From assembly GCA_009746045.1 (NCBI GenBank), contig RPFO01000079.1:5980733-6044732 (forward strand): a DNA stretch of 64,000 bases, written 5' to 3'. The position numbers and the translations under genes were made by a program. Positions 11,586 through 23,900 of the stretch are shown here, one piece after another. Every line of letters starts with the position of its first letter. The first letter of the stretch is position 1. The stretch is from Mesostigma viride (lineage: Eukaryota; Streptophyta; Mesostigmatophyceae; Mesostigmatales; Mesostigmataceae). The notes beneath the pieces are model-generated. The model did not search any database. It worked only from the letters and a program-made list of their open reading frames with translations, and was not told the origin of the DNA.

Positions 11586-13445
11586 ACTCGCGCTCCCGTC
11601 GGGGAGTCATGCGGAGCAGGTGCCGAAGTGCTTTTAATCCCTGAGTGTGCACAACAGGAGAAAGGGCAGAGACCCCCAGTCTCCTTCATGCCCGGCCTAA
11701 GGCATGCCACAGCTGCATTCGGGCGCGCTAGCTAAACGGACGTACACGCTAACGATCCGGCAATCTGTGGGTGCAATAAGACCCATGTGAGCATGGCATA
11801 ATAACAAGGAGCGTGGGCGAGTAATCTGATCATAGCCAGGACGTAGCATGCATGGCTGTACAAGGTCTAAGCTAAGGTTATGGCTGGTGGTGTACCGTGC
11901 GTTAGCGGTGCACGGGACTAGGTATGTTGGCACAGCTAGGCAAACATTCTAAGCATGGCTGCCATAGCGGCAGTGACTACCAATGATACAAGCTATAGGC
12001 CGCTATTAAGCAAGCTATTCTAGCCCGCTGGGGGCGTCCACATCTTGTGGTTGATCATCAGGTCCCCGCCCCTCCAGTACACCTTGGGCTTCTGGGGGTC
12101 CTGCTTGTGGCGGAGGTATTCTGCATGGCCACAGGTCGCGTCGCTGCTGCTGCTGAGCGGGGGTCAGGTCGTCGTCCAGTGTCCAGGTGAGGTCGTGCAA
12201 CCGCTTGCGACGAGAGAGGAACCGCTGCTTGTCCTCACGGAATGGGAAGGTGAGCAGTACTGGTGGGGGAGCCGCCTTGCATGTCCCGTGAGTGGGGAAG
12301 ACGGTGACACCCACGCATTCAGTTCTACCTCACCTACCAGGCCCATGAGGGTAAGGAGCTGGTCCTTGAGCTCGTCGGCAAGGGAGGTTGACGTCTCACC
12401 TGGCTTCTAGGGGAAACGACGCAGCACCACTCGGCAGTTGGCACTCGCGGCGAGCGCGGTCGGTGGCCTCCCGTTGCTTGCATGGCCTGGCGGTGGTCCT
12501 CCAGCTAGCTCCTGGAGCTTCGTGGCGATGGCGTCGGTGGTTGAGGCGCCGGGTCGCTGACCGCAGCAGGTCCGCATAGGAGAGCGGCGGGAGGTCGCCA
12601 GCATCCAGCCGGGGTGGCTGGGATGCGATGGTGGCCGTCTGCTCCGCTATCTTTGGGACCTGTGCGGCCAGCCGGGGCCTCGGTGTGGGTGGTGATGGCT
12701 TCAAGCTTCTTCATGAGCACGCCGCACTTAAGCCCTCTGCACCTGGTTTAGGCGAGAGACAAGTGCAGAAGTGCAGCGTGCGTCTCAGATGCCTGCGCCG
12801 CGGTGTGCAGCGCCGTGAGCTGGGGTTCATGCAGTGGAGCCGGCTTGTGGACGACCTTGGTTTCCACATTGGATACCCGGGCCTCCACCGCGTGTTGAGC
12901 GTCGTGTTAAGCGAGGTCAGCTTCTCGGCCAACGGCCAGGTCACGTGCTCCTCCAGCACTGCTCGGATGTCATCCTTGCAGAGGGAGCTTCAAGCCGATG
13001 TGGCTGCCGGCTGCGCAGGCTGGGCTGGGGCGCGGGCCTTGGCGGCGATTTTGTCCATAGGTAGCTGGAAGAAGCTGCACATGATAGCGAGACGGAGGTT
13101 GAGCTCTGAACTGGCAGAGAACGCCTCCTGGAGATTGTCGCGGATGGGCGCTGTGGCCCCATGAAGCTTGCGTTCCTGGGCTACTAAGAAACGCACTATT
13201 TTGACGCGTTGGGCTTTGGTCGATTGCAGCCAGGCGCTGAAATCGAAGCTGGCGGAATCTGGTTGGTACCTGGGCCATTTGCATTCTTGGCAGGGTTTCT
13301 TGGGCTCGGGCGAGGCTCTGGGCGATGGTTGGGCGGGTAAGCCAGGCGGCGGGACAATGGCGAGGGCGAGAGGGTTGGGCTGGGCGCTGGGAAGTTGTGC
13401 CAGCTCCTTTTCCAGCCCTCGTTTTACCTTGGGAGTCGTCATAGC
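11586..13445 (-). mobile_element. ORF1-only LINE-derived retroelement, family B (degenerate)
   Basis: The first ORF1 segment runs from MTTPKVKRGLEKELAQLPS at 13442 to a stop at 12990. It contains a proline-rich N-terminus and a conserved block (FDFSAWLQSTKAQRVKIVRF). Later segments lie in different frames: a coiled-coil-like stretch at 12505-12720, PPLSYADLLRSATRRL near 12580, and the C-terminal domain FLSRRKRLHDLTWTLDDDLT at 12100-12240. So several frameshifts have accumulated. Downstream, 11586-12014 is a 3' UTR nearly identical, inverted, to 34655-35045. As in family A, ORF1 is followed directly by the 3' UTR with no ORF2. Confidence 0.7.
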
Positions 13446-15728
13446 TGGTCACGTGCGTAACTTTGTCGATACTCAGTGCGTGGCAGCCGTAACCGATTAT
13501 GTATACTGGCAAGTGCGTCTTAAAAAGGCGCATCGAATGCAAGTGGCACTCGCGATACGTGAGTCAATCCCAACCACAAACCCATCCACGCATTCATATA
13601 TGCGCGCCCCCCCACCCATCTACCCACCGGCCTGTTCTCCCACATGCACACGAACTTCTAGTCACCTACGCATCCACCGCCACCGAGTCCACCGATGGCC
13701 CACCACCAACGTTAACCCACCCACTCGCATCCCTTACCATCATATTAAGCACTAACTAGCCCACCACCCTCAAACCCATGCAAGTGTTTCAGTCACGCAC
13801 TTGGAAGATCAACAAGTCAACCATTTAGAGAAGTCCCCAAAGCCTGTCAATTGACCCAGCCACCTGGCCATCCACCTATAACCAACCACCCTTGCACTCA
13901 TCCACCCACCATAACCAGCCACCCAAACACCCTGCACCCACCCACTCCAACTGCCTGAGCTCCTGGCTACTACGTAAGTGGCCAGCCACTTACGCAACAT
14001 TCACCTTTCACCCAGCCACCTGCCCAACCCACGCACCTCTAGCCAGGCATTCGTTGAAGCATCTAGCCTGAGCCACCCACAAAAGACTCCCTGGGCAACC
14101 AACTAAACAACAGTAACCAACAACCACCCAGTTACACAACCACCTGAACTGCACCCACCACCCAACCATCCAACCACCCAATCACCTAACCACCTAACCA
14201 CCTAACCACCCAACACCCAAACCAACCAGGCATGAGCCCGCGCCCGTTCACGCTTGCACGTCTGCACCATACACGCAACCCCCATACACGCTCCACTCAC
14301 CTAGCCAGCCAGTGCATGCCCAGCCAGCCACCTGGCTGCCCAACTCGCGCATGAAGGCAGTCTTAGCCATGAATAACCTCACCTTGCGTCACTTGCATTG
14401 CCAGGGTAATTTGCATGTGGCAGTTTCCATCTTGTTGTGAACAACTGAAAGGCTCTTTCTTCGCAGAAATGAATGAGCCAACGTTCAAACAACGTTCTCC
14501 TATCCCTCTATAAAACTAGAAAGGCAAGGGTAAATATCTGAACAAGGTGGCCATGATCACAGCACAATGCCCTTGAGAAAGTCTTAATAATCAGCTCTCT
14601 ACCCTTTGAGTGAGAAGCTGCCTTGTGATAGCAGCGATTCTGGGCCCTCTAGCTAGCCCGCTTACCTCGCCTAATCGATCTGCGCTTCTTTATTGGCGCC
14701 GCGGCAGATGCGAAGCTTGAGCCCATCGTGTCGTGGGCGAGGTCGTCTGCTCGACCCATCACAACTCCAAACCGTTTGGCCGACAAATTAAAAACGATGC
14801 CCCCCTTTTCCTTTGTTGCTTGGCGTTAATAGAAAATGAACTCGCACGGGGAAAATTGCTGGAAAGAGCTTTACACAGGCATTATAAGCAGTTTTTCGCA
14901 GCTTTTCCCACGCATACCCGGCACATCCAGAATACCATTAGCGACCTTCGTGCGGAATCTTGGGCACACCATGTGTCCTGCTGGCTCATTGCCGCAGTCT
15001 GGGCAGTATAGGAAGGTCGGGCATAGTCTAATTAGCCATTTATCTGCGCCGACAAAGATATGCATGGCATGACGCAAGAACCAGACGGATTTCGCAACCC
15101 TTTGCATAAATTCAGGGTGATATTCATTTCTACGCAACATTCCGCAAAGGTAGACGGTAGCTATCGATCCTCAAAACTACTAATTTACCAGCTATGGTTA
15201 AGCGGGCGCGACAAGTTATGCATCCTAGAGTTTCCCTTGCGACGAAATATTGCGTTCGCAAGTCAGAAATCTGCACTTGGCCGCGCGAACCCTGAATATC
15301 TTTTTACTAATTCTCATGGCAAATCAAGCCCACTGAATTGCATGACAAAAAATTCATGGGATATGTCAACCAAGATGTGAGGAATAACTTACCCAAGCGT
15401 CACTCCAATCCATCCAGGGCATTTTCTACACTGCCACGTGGAACCCGGCCGCCATTGTTGGCCCCGCCGTGCTCCCAAATGTGAAAAAAAAGCCGCGACG
15501 GTGCGAGATCTCGCGCCAAAAAGCTTCACTAGTTTCCGCGCACGACGGGCACAGCGCCGCTCCATGTGTAGTAAATAGATAGACGCTGCATTGCTCCGGC
15601 TGCCCATGCACGCAGAGTGCAGGGCCCGCCTCTCGCATATCTAGACATGCATGCGCCATCATGTTGCATTTGAAGACCGGGCCGGGTTGATCTAACCAGC
15701 ACACGTACGTATAAGAAGAAACTCAACC
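13446..15728. other. Intergenic stretch; CCAACCACC-rich tract
   Basis: 13560-14350 is strongly biased to CCACCCA/CCAACCA-type words without a fixed period, like an old degraded minisatellite. 14351-15728 shows no recognisable gene; a minus-strand open frame at 14871-15140 contains four cysteines but matches no family I know. Confidence 0.4.
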
Positions 15729-18700
15729 TCATGATGGCATGCTCGCAAGCTGCTCAACGGTTCCCGCCTTACCCTCCAGCGTCTGCCCTCCCTGTTTCTG
15801 GCCCCCCTGCGACTGCCCTCCCTGCTGACCCCCCTGGCCATGGTCCCCATTGGCCGGTTCCGCCGGCGCCCCTGAGGGTGGCTCGACCACCAAGGGGGGC
15901 CGCGGCCGCATCGCGTGAGATGTCGCCAGCTCAGACGTCGTGTGGAAGAGCAGCCTGCCCCCCTGGATGTGGGTCTTTGTGAACCGGACGTCCTCGTAGG
16001 TGACCGCGATGCCCTTGTCCTGCCACTTGTACATCTGCATGCAGGGGGCAGCATTAGCCAGATAGGAAGCACACCTAAAAAGAGTTGGAGGCCAGCGCCA
16101 ATATCACTGGGCACCGGGCATCTGCAGCATCGGAGGCATGTGCATGCGGCGCATACTGCAGCCTGGAGGGCACGACTATCCTTACAGACAGCCACATGTG
16201 CATGTCACAGGTTTGCACATGCAGCTGTGCGCGCCGGTACGTGTCCAGGTAAACGATAACACCAATGGTATGCCGGTATGGCCCACCTCTCCTGTCCAGC
16301 CATTTGGAAGGGCGTTGCATGCAGCTTGCAAGCTTAGCAAGTTGGATGAATGAAAGGTGGCCCTACACCTCCAACCGCCATGGGATGAATGGTATCCATT
16401 TAATCTGCGCCTAGCTTGGTGTGCCGAACGCTCCCGCTCACCAACATTATTCTGAGCCTTCCTCGGGGTCTCGCTTGCCAACCAACATTATTCTGAGCCT
16501 TCCTCGGGGTCTCGCTTGCCAACCAACATTATTCTGAGCCTTCCTCGGGGTCTCGCTTGCCAACCAACATTATTCTGAGCCTTCCTCGGGGTCTCGCTTG
16601 CCAACCAACATTATTCTGACCCTTCCTCGGGGTCTCGCTTGCCAACCAACATTATTCTGACCCTTCCTCGGGGTCTCGCTTGCCAACCAACATTATTCTG
16701 AGCCTTCCTCGGGGTCTCGCTTGCCAACCAACATTATTCTGAGCCTTCCTCGGGGTCTCGCGTGCCAACCAACATTATTCTGAGCCTTCCTCGGGGTCTC
16801 GCGTGCCAACCAACATTATTCTGAGCCTTCCTCGGGGTCTCGCTTGCCAACCAACATTATTCTGAGCCTTCCTCGGGGTCTCGCTTGCCAACCAACATTA
16901 TTCTGAGCCTTCCTCGGGGTCTCGCTTGCCAACCAACATTATTCTGACCCTTCCTCGGGGTCTCGCTTGCCAACCGACATTATTCTGAGCCTTCCTCGGG
17001 GTCTCGCTTGCCAACCAACATTATTCTGAGCCTTCCTCGGGGTCTCGCTTGCCAACCAACATTATTCTGAGCCTTCCTCGGTGTCTCGCTTGCCAACCAA
17101 CATTATTCTGAGCCTTCCTCGGGGTCTCGCTTGCCAACCAACATTATTCTGAGCCTTCCTCGGGGTCTCGCTTGCCAACCAACATTATTCTGAGCCTTCC
17201 TCGGGGTCTCGCTTGCCAACCAACACTATTCTGAGCCTTCCTCGGGGTCTCGCTTGCCAACCAACATTATTCTGAGCCTTCCTCGGGGTCTCGCTTGCCA
17301 ACCAACATTATTCTGAGCCTTCCTCGGGGTCTCGCTTGCCAACCAACATTATTCTGAGCCTTCCTCGGGGTCTCGCGTGCCAACCAACATTATTCTGAGC
17401 CTTCCTCGGGGTCTCGCTTGCCAACCAACATTATTCTGAGCCTTCCTCGGGGTCTCGCTTGCCAACCAACACTATTCTGAGCCTTCCTCGGGGTCTCGCT
17501 TGCCAACCAACATTATTCTGAGCCTTCCTCGGGGTCTCGCTTGCCAACCAACATTATTCTGAGCCTTCCTCGGGGTCTCGCTTGCCAACCAACATTATTC
17601 TGAGCCTTCCTCGGGGTCTCGCGTGCCAACCAACATTATTCTGAGCCTTCCTCGGGGTCTCGCTTGCCAACCAACATTATTCTGAGCCTTCCTCGGGGTC
17701 TCGCGTGCCAACAACCCAGACTTCCCACCCAACTACTCCGTGCAACGAGCCTGAGGGGCCACAGCTAGGCATGCCCGTGCAAGCTCGGAGCATCTCGGGT
17801 ATGCGCAGCTAGCGCCACGAAAAAAGGCCGGGTCGCTGAAAGTGCAATGAGATCCGGGCGAGGAAATGTGGACGGAGACCATGTCACGGGTCTCCTACGG
17901 ATCGAAGCGAGCACATTGCAGCCTCGGACCAATACTATTGCACCTTGCAACCTCCCCCCGGACCAATACTAACAAAAGCCGTGTCACTGATGACGATTAC
18001 AAGCGATGCACCATCACATTTAACCCCTACTGCCAATCATCGTCTCACTTTGAAAAAACATTACAAATCATTTCACCATGGCTCGGCGCATACCGGCTCC
18101 ACCCTTATGCTACCATCGACACGTGCGTGGTGCGTGCCTCCTGGGCGATCTTGTCGTTGATGATCTCCACCAGCGTGCGTGTGGCCCCCATGAACCCCTC
18201 ACACTACCAGCACGTACCTCCTCGGTGATCTTGTCGTTGATGATCTCCACCAGCGTCATGTAGCGAGGGCCCTTTCAGCAAACGCACGCAGGCAGGCAGG
18301 CACCATCAACACATGGTGGGGAGAGGCATGTCCGCGTTAGAATGAACAGTGAATTATGACGGCACACACTAACAGTGGATAATTACGGCGCACGTGACTC
18401 GCACGGGATTCACGAGACCAGATGGGGGACAGGTGGCCACTAGCCGGTGATTTTTCCATCGCTTCTCTTCCGGCATGCAAGCACCCTACTCTCTAATTTC
18501 CGGCATGCAAGGCATAAAGGTGCTTGTGAAGGCAAGCATACCATAGGATGCTTTTGCATGTGAGGCATGGCAGCCACAAGAAAAGCGGAGCATTTATCTA
18601 GGGGGGGGGGGGTGTTGCATCCGAGCATAGATGCAAGGAGTAGCCCCGTCCCTAACAACCATCGACATGGTGCAGATGCCAGCACCTCATGTGCACATGG

Positions 18701-19251
18701 GGTCACATGCCCACCATGAGTCATGTGCCTTTCAGAGGTTTCTGGCAAGCTGCACAGAGGTATGTGCAGTGCACAAAGCAACACGAAGCAATGTGTCTTT
18801 TTTAGGACAAGGCGTCCAGCGGGCCAGGCAAAAATACTGCAAACAAGCGTCCATCTGGGGGTTGCAGCCAACAGGGTCGCAAGTGCGGTAAGAAGGAAGA
18901 GAGATCACAGCAAATTGGTCCCTCTCCCACTACCTCTCCTTCTCCCTCTTCTTTCTCTCACACACACATCCCGGCGCCCCCCCCTCTTCTCACCAACACG
19001 CAGAGCTTGCAGCAGCAGCAGGGCAGGCAGCACGGCAGCTCTCCCCCCCCCCCCCCTTTTCTCACCAATACACAGAGGTTGTAGCAGCAGCAGGGCAGGC
19101 AGCAGGGCAGCAGGCCGAAGTGCATCATCTTGGACTCAAACCGGCCGCCCGCGAGCGCGTGGATGTCCTTGTTAATCGCCACCTGGAGCGTGGTCAGCAG
19201 CTCCCGGTTGATGCCCAGAGCCATCAGGCGGATGTCGTATCCGATCTTCAC
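15729..19251 (-). CDS. Unidentified conserved-looking gene, three 3' exons
   Basis: I do not recognise the product. Three minus-strand segments have good splice sites and agree in phase: 19251-19066 (186 nt, VKIGYDIRLMALGINREL onward, donor GTGAGA); 18271-18218 (54 nt, GPRYMTLVEIINDKITEE, donor GTACGT); and 16034-15729 (306 nt, MYKWQDKGIAVTYEDVRFTK onward, ending in a G/Q-rich tail and a stop). All are phase 0. Together they give about 181 residues of C-terminus. The C-terminal half is low complexity (GGQQGGQSQGGQ). Upstream exons are not resolved. The intron between the last two exons carries the 41-bp satellite. A second copy of exon 2 lies just downstream of it and lacks a donor. Codon phase and uniform sense support a real gene; function is open. 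Confidence 0.5.
16441..17712. repeat. 41-bp satellite, about 31 tandem copies
   Basis: Head-to-tail 41-bp units contain CCAACATTATTCTGAGCC and CCTCGGGGTCTCGCTTG. Copies differ at only a few positions (GAGCC/GACCC, CGCTTG/CGCGTG, ATTATT/CTATT). Such homogeneity points to recent expansion or active gene conversion. It lies in the last intron of the unidentified minus-strand gene. There are no unique spacers between units, so it is not a CRISPR array. Confidence 0.95.
18128..18271 (-). repeat. Duplicated small exon, one copy with lost donor
   Basis: The exon 18271-18218 (YMTLVEIINDKITEE, donor GTACGT) is repeated directly downstream at about 18173-18130 as RTLVEIINDKIAQE. In the second copy the position of the donor reads GCACGC instead of GTACGT. 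This looks like a tandem exon duplication whose second copy can no longer be spliced. Confidence 0.6.
18980..19120 (-). repeat. Tandem duplication of an exon/intron junction
   Basis: The end of exon 19251-19066, with its CTGCTGCCTGCCCTGCTGCT stretch and donor TTG/GTGAGA, is repeated about 75 bp further downstream with donor GTTG/GTGAGA. A C/G homopolymer separates the copies. Either donor could be used. Confidence 0.6.
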
Positions 19252-20905
19252 CTGGGAAGCCCAGCCGATTGGGGCCGGCATAGCGTGGCGCCAGCCGTGA
19301 CGCAGCATACAGGTGCGTTGTACAGGTGCAATTTACGGGTTAAGTACATGGGCGCAAGATGCGGGCACAATATACGGACGCAGTATACGGGTGCAGTTTA
19401 CGGGCGCAATATACAGGCGCAGTATTCAGGTGAAGTATAGAGATGCAGTATACCGATGCAGAATATAAATTCAGCACACGGAGGGATTTCATCGCATGTG
19501 TCACCGCCCAAATGAATCAGGAAAGCACGAAGGCAAGGGAAAAGCAGACACTTGTGGGTGGACATGCAGCTGTCCGAGGCGATGATACTCAAGTAGCTCT
19601 TCTCGTGACCTGCGCGGGCACACCGAGGAGATGATCAAGGCTACGCCAGTAAAATTTGTCACGTGCGCGAGGTCATTAATAATAATGCACGCGCAAAGTG
19701 TTCAAATACCAGCTTCAAAGGCTCCCTTCCGCAGTATTCCTGGCCCGCCGTCCCCGCCGCCCTTCCCACCCCAGCCCCACTTCTTCCCCGCCCCCTCCCC
19801 CCTCCATACGCAAACAAGGATTAGCAGACGCAGGACAAACCAACGAGATCGGTTGCAAGCGTAGCTGCTCACAAATGGCCCAACCGCAGGGTAGTACACC
19901 TACCTTTATCTGGTTAGGAAGCGGCCCTTTCGTCTGCACCGTAACAGGTACTTCGATTGATGCAGGGATGTTCGACATTCTCTGGTCTCGTGTTTGATAT
20001 TTCAACAAGTGCAAAGGCGAGGATGCACTTACCCAGCAAACCTGTTCTATCTCGTTCTTCAGCGAACAGCGAATATATGTCAGACGAGGGAATGCAACTC
20101 AGTCCCCGCACAAATGAAATTAACACGCATTCACCTCCTGACGTAAAGGTGACGCCTTGCCTTTATCCTGTGATGTGGCCGTAAAACACAGCCATCCTGA
20201 GTCCTCAGGATAGCATGCATACAATTGACATGACCGGTACAAGCTGTGCTGAGAAAACTAACACGGATCGAAGAAAACACTTCGAAACGGGAACGCTACC
20301 CCGCCCACGAGCACGCTGCACGACCCATGGAGAATCGACGATTGCCTTTTTAACTTTTGAGTATAGTAGCGCGGTTTACGTGAGTCGGTGTCCATGTATG
20401 CAGAAAATCACAGGAAAAATGGCAATCGGTGCCTGATCGGTGGCAATATGACGAACTCGGCAATCTTCTTTTCAGGTTGGTAGGACCTGCCAATCCCAGT
20501 TTGATGCCACGTGTGAGTACACGTGTGAGTACGTCTACAGCGAGTGCTGATTGCTGAACCCCGCATGCAGCAACAGCAGGAATGTGACAAGTCGAAGCAG
20601 GAATGTGAAAAGTAAGCTCTACTTACCGCTGAAGTCTTACCTCGAACTTTGAAGCCTGAAGGGGTGCTTCCTATTTACCGTATTCCAACACGGGCAACAA
20701 GTTTAATAGGACCAACAGGACCCGGTGTCCCGGTGACCAACGAAACCGCGGCCTGGCAACCAGTAGCGCACGTTCAACGAGCGTGTAATGGTATTTTACG
20801 GGCAAGTGGTGACAGTGCATGAAAGTAGTAGTCCACAGGCGGCATGCAGCGCTAGAACGGCATTGAAAGAAACAACATATTGATAAAAAATTAGCACCTT
20901 ACCGA
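19252..20905. other. Region between divergent genes
   Basis: Contains the unresolved 5' part of the minus-strand gene and the upstream region of the plus-strand HISN3 gene. At 19317-19450 there is a short degenerate array of TATACGGGCGCA-type 12-bp units. A clean donor-like GTAAGT on the minus strand lies near 20028-20033, but I could not assign an exon to it. Confidence 0.35.
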
Positions 20906-23900
20906 ATGTCTCACCATTTGTGTGCTTCATCGCAGCCGGGTTTTTTACGTGCGTGGCATGAAGGGCCCGGAATTTCTACTGAGAATGCGGGTATCAGGAG
21001 GCCCACCAACGCGAGCCCCCGACATTGCCAAAAAGTAATATGCGGTAAGTCTAGCTTCTTTGCGAAAGGGACCTTTCCCGCCATAGACCTGCCGATTTCC
21101 GAGGAATTTTCAGTTTTCTATGCCTGAGCATAAGTGTGCTTTCACGCGCCTGGCAATGTTTGCGCTTTCCTACACAGGGGCCACGAACAAAGCCGTCCGT
21201 TTCCGGCCCTGCATTGATATCCATCAGGTAAAACTTTCTTTGCGCGCGTATCTTGTGGCTTTCCGCCACTACCTGCCAGTATGTAGAAGTCAGTAATGTA
21301 CGAGGCAGGCAGCATGCATTATAAACCGCACAGTGCCCAGTTGTCACCAACCATCGTGCATGCCAAGAGACACAGGAAATGCTGACACTCGCCCGCGGGC
21401 GGATATCTGCTCATTGCAGGGCAAGGTGAAGCAAATCGTCGGCTCCACCTTACGAGACATGGACGGCAAGGAGGGCCAGAAGCAGCTGCAGGTCAACTTC
21501 GAGACGGAGATGTCGTCGGCGGAGTTCGCGCGCATGTACAAGCGGGACGGGCTGCTGGGGGGGCACATCATCATGCTGGGCGCCGACCCCGCCAGTGAAC
21601 GGGTGTGCTTGGAAGCCCTGGCGGCGTATCCAGGTCCGTGGCTGATGCCAGCCTCATGCGCGAGGGGCCAGGCCCGTGGTTGTTGTCTAGTGGCATGGCC
21701 GTGGCTCGTAGTAAACCCTAAACAGTCTTAAGCAGGCACCATTGAATGCATTGTCCTGCGTAGGAAGCATGCCCGCACACCTGGTACCTGCAGGCAACAC
21801 CTGGGCTGGTGAGCATGAAGCAAGTGATGGGGAAGCACGTGATGGGGACAGGAAAGGGCGAGGATGCTGGTGCGGCCACCACACCCACACCCACACCCAC
21901 ACCCACACCCACACCCACACCCACACCCACACCCACACCCACACCCACACCCACACCCACACCCACACCCACACCCACACCCACACCCACACCCACACCC
22001 ACACCCACACCCACACCCACACCCACACCCACACCCACACCCACACCCACACCCACACCCACACCCACACCCACACCCCCCCCCCCCCCACACCCCCCCC
22101 CCCCCCCCCACACACACACCTACCCACCCGCCCGCCCGCCCGCCCGCCCGCCCGCCGCCGCCCGCCCGCCCGCCCGCCCGCCCGCCCGCCCGCCCGCGCC
22201 GCCCGCCCGCCCGCCCGCCCGCCCCGCGCCCGCCCGCCCGCCCGCCCGCCGCCCGCCCGCCCGCCCGCCCGCCCGCCCGCCCGCCGCCCCCGCCCGCCCG
22301 CCCGCCCGCCCGCCCGCCCGCCCGCCGCCCGCCCGCCCGCCCGCCGCCCGCCGCCCGCCCGCCGCCGCCCGCCCGCCCGCCCGCCCGCCCGCCGCCGCCC
22401 GCCCGCCCGCCCGCCCGCCCGCCCGCCGCCGCCGCCCGCCCGCCCGCCCGCCCGCTCGCCGGCCGACCGACCGACCGACCGACCGACCGACCGACCGACC
22501 GACCGACCGACCGACCGACCGACCGACCGACCGACCGACCGACCGACCGACCGACCGACCGACCGACCGACCGACCGACCGACCGACCGACCGACCGACG
22601 ACCGACCGACCGACCGACCGACCGACCGACCGACCGACTGACCGACCGACCGACCGACCGACCGACCGACCGACCGACCGACCGACGCCGACCGACCGAC
22701 CGACCGACCGACTGACCACCACCCACCCACCTACCAACCTACCCACCCACTTACCCGCCCGCCCGCCCACAGGTCCGCCCGCCGCCCTCCCTCCCTCCCT
22801 CCCTCCCTCCCTCCCTCCCTCCCTCCCTCCCCCTCCCTCCCCCTCCCTCCTCCCCCTCCCTCCCTCCCCCCCTCCCTCCGTCCGTCCCTCCTCCCTCCCT
22901 CCTCCCTCCCTCCCTCCCTCCCTCCCTCCCTCCCTCCCTCCCTCCCTCCCTCCTCCTCCCTCCCTCCTCCCTCCCTCCCTCCCTCCTCCTCCCTCCCTCC
23001 CTCCCTCCCTCCCTCCCTCCCTCCCTCCCTCCCTCCCTCCCTCCCTCCCTCCCTCCCTCCCCCTCCCTCCCTCCCTCCCTCCCTCCCTCCCTCCCTCCCT
23101 CCCTCCCTCCCTCCCTCCCTCCCTCCCTCCCTCCCTCCCTCCCTCCCTCCCTCCCTCCCTCCTCCCTCCTCCCTCCCTCCCTCCCTCCCTCCCTCCCTCC
23201 CTCCTCCTCCCTCCCTCCCTCCCTCCCTCCCTCCCTCCCTCCCTCCCTCCCTCCCTCCCTCCCTCCCTCCCTCCCTCCCTCCCTCCCTCCTCCCTCCCTC
23301 CTCCTCCCTCCCTCCCTCCCTCCTCCCTCCCCTCCCTCCCTCCCTCCTCCCCCTCCCTCCCTCCCTCCCTCCTCCCTCCCTCCCTCCCTCCCTCCCTCCC
23401 TCCCTCCTCCTCCCTCCCTCCCTCCCTCCCTCCCTCCCTCCCTCCCTCCCTCCCTCCCTCCCTCCCTCCTCCTCCCTCCCCCTCCCTCCCTCCCTCCCTC
23501 CCTCCCTCCCTCCCTCCTCCCCCTCCCTCCCTCCCTCCCTCCCTCCCTCCCTCCCTCCCTCCCTCCCTCCCTCCCTCCCTCCTCCCTCCCTCCCTCCCTC
23601 CCTCCTCCCTCCCTCCCTCCCTCCCTCCCTCCCTCCCTCCCTCCCTCCTCCCTCCCTCCCTCCTCCCTCCCTCCCTCCCTCCCTCCCTCCCTCCCTCCCT
23701 CCCTCCCTCCCTCCCTCCCTCCCTCCCTCCCTCCCTCCCTCCCTCCCTCCCTCCCTCCCTCCCTCCCTCCTCCCTCCCTCCCTCCCTCCCTCCCTCCCTC
23801 CCTCCCTCCCTCCCTCCCCCCCCCCCCCCTTCCAACTCTATCTCACACACACGCATGCTTACGCACACGCACAGACACACTCACACGCATAGACACACGC

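Noticed and set aside
14871-15140. Minus-strand 89-codon frame with CPDCGNEP cysteines
   Set aside because: Only a few cysteines, no complete zinc-binding arrangement, no splice partners and no recognisable family.
16441-17712. CRISPR-like regular array
   Set aside because: The whole 41-bp unit is repeated without unique spacers, and the context is eukaryotic. It is a satellite.
19558-19609. Additional upstream exon of the unidentified gene (HEKSYLSIIASDSCMSTH)
   Set aside because: The acceptor is good, but the only donor nearby (GTGTCT) leaves phase 2, which does not fit the phase-0 start of the next exon at 19251.
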